DNA of 64,000 nucleotides from Fistularia commersonii (Eukaryota > Chordata > Actinopteri > Syngnathiformes > Fistulariidae): NCBI GenBank assembly GCA_037954325.1, contig JBBMNZ010000009.1:14758001-14822000 (forward strand), read 5' to 3'. Shown one piece after another: positions 53,301-63,220 of this stretch. The notes below the pieces were generated by a model that worked only from the letters and a program-made list of their open reading frames with translations, did not search any database and had not been told where the DNA came from. Each line of letters begins with the position of its first letter. Within the stretch, counting starts at the first letter, position 1. The position numbers and the translations under genes were made by a program.

Positions 53301-54717
53301 GTGGAAATAACTAATGAATTCCATCAAGCAGGTTTCTGCTGTAGAAATATGTTGTATAGGACATGATTCTGCACAATATATGTCAAATTCAGTGCAAACC
53401 AGTCACAAGTTCAAAAGATATAGCAATGCGTTCATAAAGTCCCTAACTCACCGAGTTGAAGCGTTTTCGATTCGAGTGGAAATGACTTATGAATTTCATC
53501 AAGCAGGTTTCTGCTGAAGAATATGTTGTTTAGCACAATATATGTCAAATTCAGTGTAACCCAGCAACAAGTTTAAAAGTTATAGCCATTCGTTCAAACA
53601 CTGCTTCTCTCACCGAGTTGAAGCGTTTTTGATTCGGAGTGGAAATAACTAATGAATTTCATGAAGCAGGTTTCTGTTGTTGAAATATGTTGTTTAGGAC
53701 ATGATTCTACACAATATATGTCAAATTCAGTGTAATCCAGCCTCAAGTTCAAAAGATATAGCAATGCGTTCATAAAGTGCTTAACTCACCGAGTTGAAGC
53801 GTTTTTGATTCGGAGTGGAAATAACATATTAATTTCATTAAGCAGGTTTCTGCTGTTGAAATATGTTTTTTAGGACATGATTCAGCACAATATATGTCAA
53901 ATTAAGTAGAATTCAGCTACAAATCTAAAAGTTATAGCCATTCGTTCAAAAATTGATTATCCCACCAAGTTGAAGCGTTTTTTATTCGGAGTGGAAATAA
54001 CTAATGAATTTCATCAAACTGGTTTCTGCTGTTGAAATATGTTGTTTAGGACATGATTCTGCACAAATATGTCAAATTCAGTGTAATCCGGCCATAACTT
54101 CAAAAGATATAGCCATTCGTTCAAACACTGCTTATCTCACCGAGTTGAAGCGTTTTTGATTTGGAGTGGAAATAACTAATGAATTTCATCAAGCAGGTTT
54201 TTGCTCTTCAAATATGTTGTTTAGGACATGATTCTCCACAATATATGTCAAATTCAGTGTAATCCAGCCACAAGTTTAAAAGATATAGCCATTCATTCAA
54301 ACATTGCTTCTCTCACCGAGTTGAAGCGTTTTTCATTCGGAGTGGAAATAACTAATGAATTACATCAAGCAGGTTCCTGCTGTTGAAATATGTTGTTTAG
54401 GACATGATTCTGCACAATATATGTCAAATTCAGTGTAATCCAGCCTCAAGTTCAAAAGATATAGCAATGCGTTCATACAGTGCTTATCTCACCGAGTTGA
54501 AGCGTTTTTGATTCGGAGTGGAAATAACTAATGAATTTCATCAAGCAGGTTTCTGCTGTTGAAATATGTTGTTTAGGTCATGATTCTGCACAATATATGT
54601 CAAACTGAGTGTTATCCAGCCACAAGTTTAAAAGATATAGCCATTCGTTCAATCATTGCTTATCTCACCGAGTTGAAGCTTTTTTGATTCAACTGTAAAT
54701 AACTAATGAATTTCATC
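50175..54717. repeat. ~8.2-kb super-repeat, partial unit 3, with three losses
   Basis: It corresponds to unit 1 positions from about 35,811 to 41,057. The offset to unit 1 steps down as 14,364, 14,012, 13,836 and 13,660: losses of 352, 176 and 176 bp near 52,207, 52,545 and 54,100. The first part agrees with unit 2 at an offset of 6,136. A one-base gain in a T run near 50,733 shifts the offset by one. It ends near 54,718, where aagcaggtatctg replaces aaactggtttctg. Confidence 0.8.
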
Positions 54718-57311
54718 AAGCAGGTATCTGCTGTTGAAGTATGTTGTTTAGGACATGATTCTGCACAATATATGTCAAATTCAGTTTAATCCAGCCACAA
54801 GTTTAAAAGTTATAGCCATTCGTTCAAAAAGTTTATATCTCACCGAGTTCAAGAGTTTTTGATTCGGAGTGGAAATAACTAATGAATTTCATCAAGCTGG
54901 TTTCTGCTGATGAAATATGTTGTTTAGGACATGATTCTGCACAATATATGTCAAATTCAGTGTAATCCAGCCTCAAGTTCAAAAGATATAGCAATGCGTT
55001 CATAAAGTGCTTATCTCACCGAGTGAAGCGTTTTTGATTCGGAGTGGAAATAACTAATGAATTTCATCAAGCAGGTTTCTGCTGTTGAAATATGTTGTTT
55101 AGGTCATGATTCTGCACTATATATGTCAAATTCAATGTAATCCAGCCACAAGTTAAAAAGATATAGCCATTCGTTCAAAATGTGCTCCTCTCACCGAGTT
55201 TAAGCGTTTTTGATTCGAGTGGAAATAACTAATGAATTTCATCAAGCAGGTTTCTGCTGTAGAAATATGTTGTTGAGGACATGATTCTGCACAATATATG
55301 TCAAATTCAGTGCAAACCAGTCACAAGTTCAAAAGATATAGCAATGCGTTCATAAAGTCCTTAACTCACCGAGTTGAAGCGTTTTCGATTCGAGTGGAAA
55401 TGACTAATGAATTTCATCAAGCAGGTTTCTGCTGAAGAATATGTTGTTTAGCACAATATATGTCAAATTCAGTGTAACCCAGCAACAAGTTTAAAAGTTA
55501 TAGCCATTCGTTCAAACACTGCTTCTCTCACCGAGTTGAAGCGTTTTTGATTCGGAGTGGAAATAACTAATGAATTTCATGAAGCAGGTTTCTGTTGTTG
55601 AAATATGTTGTTTAGGACATGATTCTACACAATATATGTCAAATTCAGTGTAATCCAGCCTCAAGTTCAAAAGATATAGCAATGCGTTCATAAAGTGCTT
55701 AACTCACCGAGTTGAAGCGTTTTTGATTCGGAGTGGAAATAACATATTAATTTCATTAAGCAGGTTTCTGCTGTTGAAATATGTTTTTTAGGACATGATT
55801 CAGCACAATATATGTCAAATTCAGTAGAATTCAGCTACAAATCTAAAAGTTATAGCCATTCGTTCAAAAAGTGAGTATCTCACAGAGTTAAAGCGTTTTT
55901 GATTCGGACTGGAAATAAGTTATGAATTTCATCAAGCTGGTTTCTGCTGTTTAAATATGTTGTTTAGGACATGATTCTGCACAACATATGTCAAATTCAG
56001 CGTAATCCAGCAACAAGTTTAAAAGTTATAGCCATTCGTTCAAAAAGTGCTTATCTCACCGAATTGAAGCGTTTTTGATTAGGAGTGGAAATAACTAATG
56101 AATTTCATCAAGCAGGTTTCTGCTGTTGATTTATGTTGTTTAGGACATGATTCTGAACAATATATGTCAAACTCAGTATTATCCAGCCACAAGTTTAAAA
56201 GATATTGCCATTCGTTCAATCATTGCTTATCTCACCGAGTTGAAGCGTTTTTGATTCGGACTGTAAATAACTAATGAATTTCATCAAGCAGGTTTCTGCC
56301 ATTTAAATATGTTGTTTAGGACATGATTCTCCACAATATATGTCAAATTCAGTGTAATCCAGCAACAAGTTTAAAAGATATAGCCATTCATTCAAACATT
56401 GCTTCTCTCACCGCGTTGAAGCGTTTTCGATTCGGAGTGGAAATAACTAATGAATTTCATCAAGCAGGTTTCTGCTGTTGAAATATGTTGTTTAGGTCAT
56501 GATTCTGCACTATATATTTCAAATTCAGTGTAATCCAGCAACAGGTTTAAAAGTTATAGACATTCGTTCAAAAAGTGAGTATCTCACAGAGTTAAAGCGT
56601 TTTTGATTCGGAGTGGAAATAACTTATGAATTTCATCAAACTGGTTTCTGCTGTTTAAATATGTTGTTTAGGACATGATTCTGCACAATATATGTCAAAT
56701 TCAGTGTAATCCATTCTCAAGGTCAAAAGATATATTCATTCGTTCAAAATGTGCTTAACTCACCGAGTTGAAGCGTTTTTGATTCGGAGTGGAAATAACT
56801 AATGAATTTCATCAAGTAGGTTTCTGCTGTTGAAATATGTTGTTTAGGTCATGATTCTGCACTATATATGTCAAATTCAGTGAAATCCAACAACAAGTTT
56901 AAAAATTATAGCCATTCGTTCAAAAATTGCTTATCTCACCGAATTGAAGCCTTTTTGATTCGGAGTGGAAATAATTAATGAATTTCATCAAACTGGTTTC
57001 TGCTGATGAAATATGTTGTTTAGGACATGATTTTACACGATATATGTCAAACTCAGTGTTATCCAGCCACAAGTTTCTAAGATATTGCCATTCGTTCAAT
57101 CATTGCTTATCTCACCGAGTTGAAGCGTTTTTGATTCGGACTGTAAATAACTAATGAATTTCATCAAACTGGTTTCTGCTGTTTAAATATGTTGTTTAGG
57201 ACATGATTTTCCACAATATATGTCAAATTCAGTGTAATCCAGCCACAAGTTTAAAAGATATAGCCATTCATTCAAGAATTGCTTCTCTCACCGAGTTGAA
57301 GCGTTTTTCAT
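54718..57311. repeat. Mixed segment after the super-repeat
   Basis: It carries monomers with ggtatctgctgttgaag, gtgagtatctcacag, gttgatttatg, ctgccatttaaatatg and ggactgtaaataac. Most recur at 58,850-60,000: gtgagtatct at 55,871 is found again at 58,859, about 2,988 bp (17 monomers) later. Private changes include ccattctcaaggtc with tatattcattcg near 56,715 and cacgatatatg near 57,036. Confidence 0.75.
55133..55863. repeat. Copy of 53,215-53,945 (offset 1,918)
   Basis: The shared run has gagtttaagcg, gtgcaaaccagtc (53,392 and 55,310), the short-form monomer (53,528 and 55,446), ttcatgaagcagg and catattaatttc. The offset of 1,918 is 11 monomers with one of them the short form. This carries the end of the unit 3 order into the next family. 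Confidence 0.8.
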
Positions 57312-58715
57312 TCGGAGTGGAAATAACTAATGAATTTCATCAAGCAGGTTCCTGCTGTTGAAATATGTTGTTTAGGACATGATTCTGCACAATATATGTC
57401 AAATTCAGTGTAATCCAGCCTCAAGTTCAAAAGATATAGCAATGCGTTCATAAAGTGCTTATCTCACAGATTTGAAGCGTTTTTGATTCGGACTGTAAAT
57501 AACTAATGAATTTCATCAAGCAGGTTTCTGCTGTTGAAATATGTTGTTTAGGACATGATTCTGCACAATATATGTCAAACTGAGTGTTATCCAGCCACAA
57601 GTTTAAAAGATATAGCCATTCGTTCAATCATTGCTTATCTCACCGAGTTGAAGCGTTTTTGATTCGGACTGTAAATAACTAATGAATTTCATTAAGCAGG
57701 TATCTGCTGTTGAAGTATGTTGTTTAGGACATGATTCTCCACAATATATGTCAAATTCAGTTTAATCCAGCCACAAGTTTAAAGGTTATAGCCATTCGTT
57801 CAAAAATGCTTATCTCACCGAGTTCAAGCGTTTTTGATTCGGAGTGGAAATAACTAATGAATTTCATCAAGCTGGTTTCTGCTGTTGAAATATGTTGTTT
57901 AGGACATGATTCTGCACAATATATGTCAAATTCAGTGTAATCCAGCCTCAAGTTCAAAAGATATAGCAATGCGTTCATAAAGTGCTTATCTCACCGAGTG
58001 AAGCGTTTTTGATTCGGAGTGGAAATAACTAATGAATTTCATCAAGCAGGTTCCTGCTGTTGAAATATGTTGTTTAGGACATGATTCTGCACAATATATG
58101 TCAAATTCAGTGTAATCCAGCCTCAAGTTCAAAAGATATAGCAATGCGTTCATAAAGTGCTTATCTCACAGATTTGAAGCGTTTTTGATTCGGACTGTAA
58201 ATAACTAATGAATTTCATCAAGCAGGTTTCTGCTGTTGAAATATGTTGTTTAGGACATGATTCTGCACAATATATGTCAAACTGAGTGTTATCCAGCCAC
58301 AAGTTTAAAAGATATAGCCATTCGTTCAATCATTGCTTATCTCACCGAGTTGAAGCGTTTTTGATTCGGACTGTAAATAACTAATGAATTTCATTAAGCA
58401 GGTATCTGCTGTTGAAGTATGTTGTTTAGGACATGATTCTCCACAATATATGTCAAATTCAGTTTAATCCAGCCACAAGTTTAAAGGTTATAGCCATTCG
58501 TTCAAAAATGCTTATCTCACCGAGTTCAAGCGTTTTTGATTCGGAGTGGAAATAACTAATGAATTTCATCAAGCTGGTTTCTGCTGTTGAAATATGTTGT
58601 TTAGGACATGATTCTGCACAATATATGTCAAATTCAGTGTAATCCAGCCTCAAGTTCAAAAGATATAGCAATGCGTTCATAAAGTGCTTATCTCACCGAG
58701 TGAAGCGTTTTTGAT
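57312..58715. repeat. Four-monomer repeat, 702 bp x 2
   Basis: Bases 57,312-58,013 and 58,014-58,715 repeat with a period of 702: aggttcctgctg at 57,346 and 58,048, aactgagtgttatcc, taaaggttatagcc and caccgagtgaagcg in both. I saw almost no differences apart from gtttttcattcgg at the left edge, so it is among the most recent duplications here. Confidence 0.85.
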
Positions 58716-59453
58716 TCGGAGTGGAAATAACTAATGAATTTCATCAAGCAGGTTTCTGCTGTTGAAATATGTTGTTTAGGTCATGATTCTACACTATATA
58801 TGTCAAATTCAATGTAATCCAGCAACAAGTTTAAAAGTTATAGCCATTCGTTCAAAAAGTGAGTATCTCACAGAGTTAAAGCGTTTTTGATTCGGACTGG
58901 AAATAAGTTATGAATTTCATCAAGCTGGTTTCTGCTGTTTAAATATGTTGTTTAGGACATGATTCTGCACAATATATGTCAAATTCAGCGTAATCCAGCA
59001 ACAAGTTTAAAAGATATAGCCATTCGTTCAAAAAGTGCTTATCTCACCGAATTGAAGCGTTTTTGATTAGGAGTGGAAATAACTAATGAATTTCATCAAG
59101 CAGGTTTATGCGGTTGATTTATGTTGTTTAGGACATGATTCTGAACAATATATGTCAAACTCAGTGTTATCCAGCCACAAGTTTAAAAGATATTGCCATT
59201 CGTTCAATCATTGCTTATCTCACCGAGTTGAAGCGTTTTTGATTCGGATTGGAAATAACTAATGAATTTCATCAAGCAGGTTTCTGCCATTTAAATATGT
59301 TGTTTAGGACATGATTCTCCACAATATATTTCAAATTCAGTGTAATCCAGCCACAAGTTTAAAAGATATAGCCATTCATTCAAGAATTGCTTCTCTCACC
59401 GAGTTGAAGCGTTTTTCATTCGGAGTGGAAATAACTAATGAATTTCATCAAGC
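58716..59453. repeat. Linking monomers related to 55,860-56,400
   Basis: The order gtgagtatctcacag, ggactggaaataag, cagcgtaatcc, gttgatttatg and ctgccatttaaatatg matches 55,861-56,400 at an offset of about 2,988. Local changes are ttctacactatatatg near 58,788 and tttatgcggttgatttatg near 59,104. Confidence 0.75.
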
Positions 59454-59835
59454 AGGTTCCTGCTGTTGAAATATGTTGTTTAGGATATGATTCTGCACAA
59501 TATATGTCAAATTCAGTGTAATCCAGCCTCAAGTTCAAAAGATATAGCAATGCGTTCATAAAGTGTTAATCTCACCGAGTTGAAGCGTTTTTGATTCGGA
59601 CTGTAAATAACTAATGAATTTCATCAAGCAGGTTTCTGCTGTTGAAATATGTTGTTTAGGACATGATTCTGCACAATATATGTCAAACTGAGTGTTATCC
59701 AGCCACAAGTTTAAAAGATATAGCCATTCGTTCAATCATTGCTTATCTCACCGAGTTGAAGCGTTTTTGATTCGGACTGTAAATAACTAATGAATTTCAT
59801 CAAGCAGGTATCTGCTGTTGAAGTATGTTGTTTAG

Positions 59836-59860
59836 GACATGATTCTCCACAATATATGTC
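59836..59860. other. Short dyad gacat...atgtc across monomer junction
   Basis: GACAT at 59,836-59,840 and ATGTC at 59,856-59,860 are exact reverse complements separated by 15 bases. The left arm spans the end of one monomer and the start of the next. Variants with atatatatc on the right side or ggtcat on the left break the dyad, so only part of the array has it. Confidence 0.6.
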
Positions 59861-59901
59861 AAATTCAGTTTAATCCAGCCACAAGTTTAAAAGTTATAGC
59901 C

Positions 59902-59918
59902 ATTCGTTCAAAAAGTGC
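59902..59918 (+). other. Weak CENP-B-box-like 17-mer
   Basis: The 17 bases attcgttcaaaaagtgc match the mammalian CENP-B box pattern NTTCGNNNNANNCGGGN at TTCG, at the single A, and at two of the four CGGG positions, that is 7 of 9 fixed bases. The half that carries CGGG is the most variable part of the monomer (ends such as cattgc, tgtgc and aatcc occur), so selection for this box is not evident. A chance match is likely, and functional CENP-B is not expected if the host is a plant. Confidence 0.2.
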
Positions 59919-59978
59919 TTATCTCACCGAGTTGAAGCGTTTTTGATTCGGAGTGGAAATAACTAATGAATTTCACCA

Positions 59979-59992
59979 AGCAGGTTTCTGCT
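59979..59992. other. Short dyad agcag-gttt-ctgct
   Basis: Consensus positions 141-154 read AGCAG, a 4-base spacer GTTT, then CTGCT: perfect 5-bp arms. Monomers with aagctgg or aaactgg at 141-146, or with ctgctcttc, keep or lose the dyad depending on the variant. It could form a small hairpin or be a dimeric protein site; neither is shown by sequence. Confidence 0.6.
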
Positions 59993-61035
59993 GTTGAAAT
60001 ATGTTGTTTAGGACATGATTCTCCACAATATATGTCAAATTCAGTGTAATCCAGCCACAAGTTTAAAAGATATAGCCATTCGTTCAAACGTTGCTTCTCT
60101 CACCGAGTTGAAGCGTTTTTGATTCGGGGTGGAAATAACTAATGAATTTCATCAAGCTGGTTTCTGCTGTTGAAATATGTTGTTTAGGACATGATTCTGC
60201 ACAATATATATCAAATTCAGTGTAATCCAGCCACAAGTTCAAAAGAAATAGCCATTCGTTCAAAATGTGCTTAACTCACCGAGTTGAAGCGTTTTTGATT
60301 CGAGTGGAAATAACTAATGAATTTCATCCAGCAGGTTTCTGCTGTAGAAATATGTTGTTTAGGTCATGATTCTGCACTATATATGTCAAATTCAGTGTAA
60401 TCCAGCAACAAGTTTAAAAGTTGTAGCCATTCATTCAAAAAGTGCTTATCTCAAAGAGTTGAAGCGTTTTTGATTCGGAGTGGAAATAACTAATGAATTT
60501 CATCAAGCAGGTTCCTGCTGTTGAAATATGTTGTTTAGGATATGATTCTGCACAATATATGTCAAATTCAGTGTAATCCAGCCTCAAGTTCAAAAGATAT
60601 AGCAATGCGTTCATAAAGTGTTAATCTCACCGAGTTGAAGCGTTTTTGATTCGGACTGTAAATAACTAATGAATTTCATCAAGCAGGTTTCTGCTGTTGA
60701 AATATGTTGTTTAGGACATGATTCTGCACAATATATGTCAAACTGAGTGTTATCCAGCCACAAGTTTAAAAGATATAGCCATTCGTTCAATCATTGCTTA
60801 TCTCACCGAGTTGAAGCGTTTTTGATTCGGACTGTAAATAACTAATGAATTTCATCAAGCAGGTATCTGCTGTTGAAGTATGTTGTTTAGGACATGATTC
60901 TCCACAATATATGTCAAATTCAGTTTAATCCAGCCACAAGTTTAAAAGTTATAGCCATTCGTTCAAAAAGTGCTTATCTCACCGAGTTGAAGCGTTTTTG
61001 ATTCGGAGTGGAAATAACTAATGAATTTCACCAAG

Positions 61036-62089
61036 CAGGTTTCTGCTGTTGAAATATGTTGTTTAGGACATGATTCTCCACAATATATGTCAAATTCAGT
61101 GTAATCCAGCCACAAGTTTAAAAGATATAGCCATTCGTTCAAACGTTGCTTCTCTCACCGAGTTGAAGCGTTTTTGATTCGGGGTGGAAATAACTAATGA
61201 ATTTCATCAAGCTGGTTTCTGCTGTTGAAATATGTTGTTTAGGACATGATTCTGCACAATATATATCAAATTCAGTGTAATCCAGCCACAAGTTCAAAAG
61301 AAATAGCCATTCGTTCAAAATGTGCTTAACTCACCGAGTTGAAGCGTTTTTGATTCGAGTGGAAATAACTAATGAATTTCATCCAGCAGGTTTCTGCTGT
61401 AGAAATATGTTGTTTAGGTCATGATTCTGCACTATATATGTCAAATTCAGTGTAATCCAGCAACAAGTTTAAAAGTTGTAGCCATTCATTCAAAAAGTGC
61501 TTATCTCAAAGAGTTGAAGCGTTTTTGATTCGGAGTGGAAATAACTAATGAATTTCATCAAGCAGGTTTCTGCTGTTGAAATATGTTGTTTAGGACATGA
61601 TTCTCCACAATATATGTCAAATTCAGTGTAATCCAGCCACAAGTTTAAAAGATATAGCCATTCGTTCAAACGTTGCTTCTCTCACCGAGTTGAAGCGTTT
61701 TTGATTCGGGGTGGAAATAACTAATGAATTTCATCAAGCTGGTTTCTGCTGTTGAAATATGTTGTTTAGGACATGATTCTGCACAATATATATCAAATTC
61801 AGTTTAATCCAGCCACCATTTCAAAAGAAATAGCCATTCGTTCAAAATGTGCTTAACTCACCGAGTTGAAGCGTTTTTGATTCGAGTGGATATAACTAAT
61901 GAATTTCATCCAGCAGGTTTCTGCTGTAGAAATATGTTGTTTAGGTCATGATTCTGCAAAATATATGTCAAATTCAGTGTAATCCAGCAACAAGTTTAAA
62001 AGTTATAGCCATTCATTCAAAAAGTGCTTATCTCACAGAGTTAAAGCGTTTTTGATTCGGAGTGGAAATAACTAATGAATTTCATCAAG
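61036..62089. repeat. Three-monomer repeat, 527 bp x 2
   Basis: The last three monomers of the unit before it are repeated once more: caaacgttgc at 61,140 and 61,667, ggggtggaaataac, then catccagcagg with gtagaaatatg. The second copy has changes such as gccaccatttc near 61,811 and tggatataac near 61,888. Confidence 0.85.
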
Positions 62090-62499
62090 CAGGTTTCTGC
62101 TGTTGAAATATGTTGTTTAGGACATGATTCTCCATAATATATGTCAAACTCAGTGTTATCCAGCCACAAGTTTAAAAGATATAGCCATTCGTTCAAACAT
62201 TGCTTAACTCACCAAGTTGAAGCGTTTTTGAATCGAGTGGAAATAACTAATGAATTTCATCAAGCAGGTTTCTTCTGTTGAAATATGTTGTTAAGGTTAT
62301 GATTCTGCACAATATATATCAAATTCAGTGTAATCCAGCCACAAGTTCAAAAGATATAGCCATTCGTTCCAAATGTGCTTAACCCCCCTAGTTGAAGCAT
62401 TTTTGATTCGAGTGGAAATAACTAATGAATTTCATCAAGCTAGTTGCTGCTCTTCAAATATGTTGTTCAGGACATGATTCTGCACAATATATATCAAAT
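62090..62499. repeat. Two to three divergent monomers
   Basis: Private changes are grouped here: gttaaggttatg near 62,290, gttccaaatgtgc near 62,367, cttaacccccctag near 62,379 and agctagttgctgctc near 62,438. The stretch is less uniform than its neighbours. Confidence 0.7.
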
Positions 62500-63220
62500 T
62501 CAGTGTAATCCAGCAACAAGTTTAAAAGTTATAGCCATTCGTTCAAACATTGCTTCTCTCACCGAGTTCAAGAGTTTTTGATTCGGAGTGGAAATAACTA
62601 ATGAATTTCATCAAGCTGGTTTCTGCTGTTGAAATATGTTGTTTAGGACATGATTCTGCACAATATATGTCAAATTCAATGTAATCCAGCCTCAAGTTCA
62701 AAAGATATAGCAATGCGTTCATAAAGTGCTTATCTCACCGAGTGAAGCGTTTTTTATTCGGAGTGGAAATAACTAATGAATTTCATCAAGCAGGTTTCTG
62801 CTTTTGAAATATGTTGTTTAGGTCATGATTCTGCACTATATATGTCAAATTCAGTGTAATCCAGCAACAAGTTTAAAAGTTATAGCCATTCGTTCAAACA
62901 TTGCTTCTCTCACCGAGTTCAAGAGTTTTTGATTCGGAGTGGAAATAACTAATGAATTTCATAAAGCTGGTTTCTGCTGTTGAAATATGTTGTTTAGGAC
63001 ATGATTCTGCACAATATATGTCAAATTCAGTGTAATCCAGCCTCAAGTTCAAAAGATATAGCAATGCGTTCATAAAGTGCTTATCTCACCGAGTGAAGCG
63101 TTTTTGATTCGGAGTGGAAATAACTAATGAATTTCATCAAGCTGGTTTCTGCTGTTGAAATATGTTGTTTAGGTCATGATTCTGCACTATATATGTCAAA
63201 TTCAGTGTAATCCAGCAACA
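62500..63220. repeat. Two-monomer repeat, 351 bp x 2
   Basis: The pair recurs with a period of 351 bp: gagttcaagagtttttg near 62,565 and 62,916, and caccgagtgaagcg near 62,737 and 63,088. A third repeat starts near 63,200 but changes to the gtgagtatctcacag type. Confidence 0.8.

Larger units (their letters stand above)
59839..60014 (+). repeat. Representative monomer close to consensus (176 bp)
   Basis: This copy is exactly 176 bp and close to the commonest base at most positions, so it serves as a reference. It holds, in order: an AT-rich block around positions 12-20; the block at 51-68 (aaaagttatagccattcg) that resembles a segment of legume centromeric satellites; CpG sites at 67-68, 90-91, 100-101 and 111-112; a T run at 102-106; and an AT block at 121-135. 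Three short dyads lie at 174-22 (across the monomer junction), 85-93 and 141-154. The choice of start is arbitrary because the array is circular in phase. Confidence 0.95.
59454..61563. repeat. Six-monomer repeat, 1,055 bp x 2
   Basis: Bases 59,454-60,508 and 60,509-61,563 repeat with a period of 1,055: aggttcctgctg with ggatatg, gtgttaatctc, aactgagtg, ggtatctgctgttgaag, ttcaccaagcagg, caaacgttgc and aaaagaaatagcc appear in the same order in both. Differences are few by eye. Confidence 0.9.

Noticed and set aside
33000..57000. Possible inversion, since open frames are on the minus strand left and right but on the plus strand in the middle
   Set aside because: The monomers read in the same direction throughout. 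The strand change only reflects which variant removes stop codons.
59931..59999. Internal duplication of the monomer (gttgaagcgttttt at 93 against gttgaaatatgttg at 155)
   Set aside because: The likeness is limited to gttgaa plus T-rich sequence, 62 bp apart; the rest of the monomer shows no matching third.
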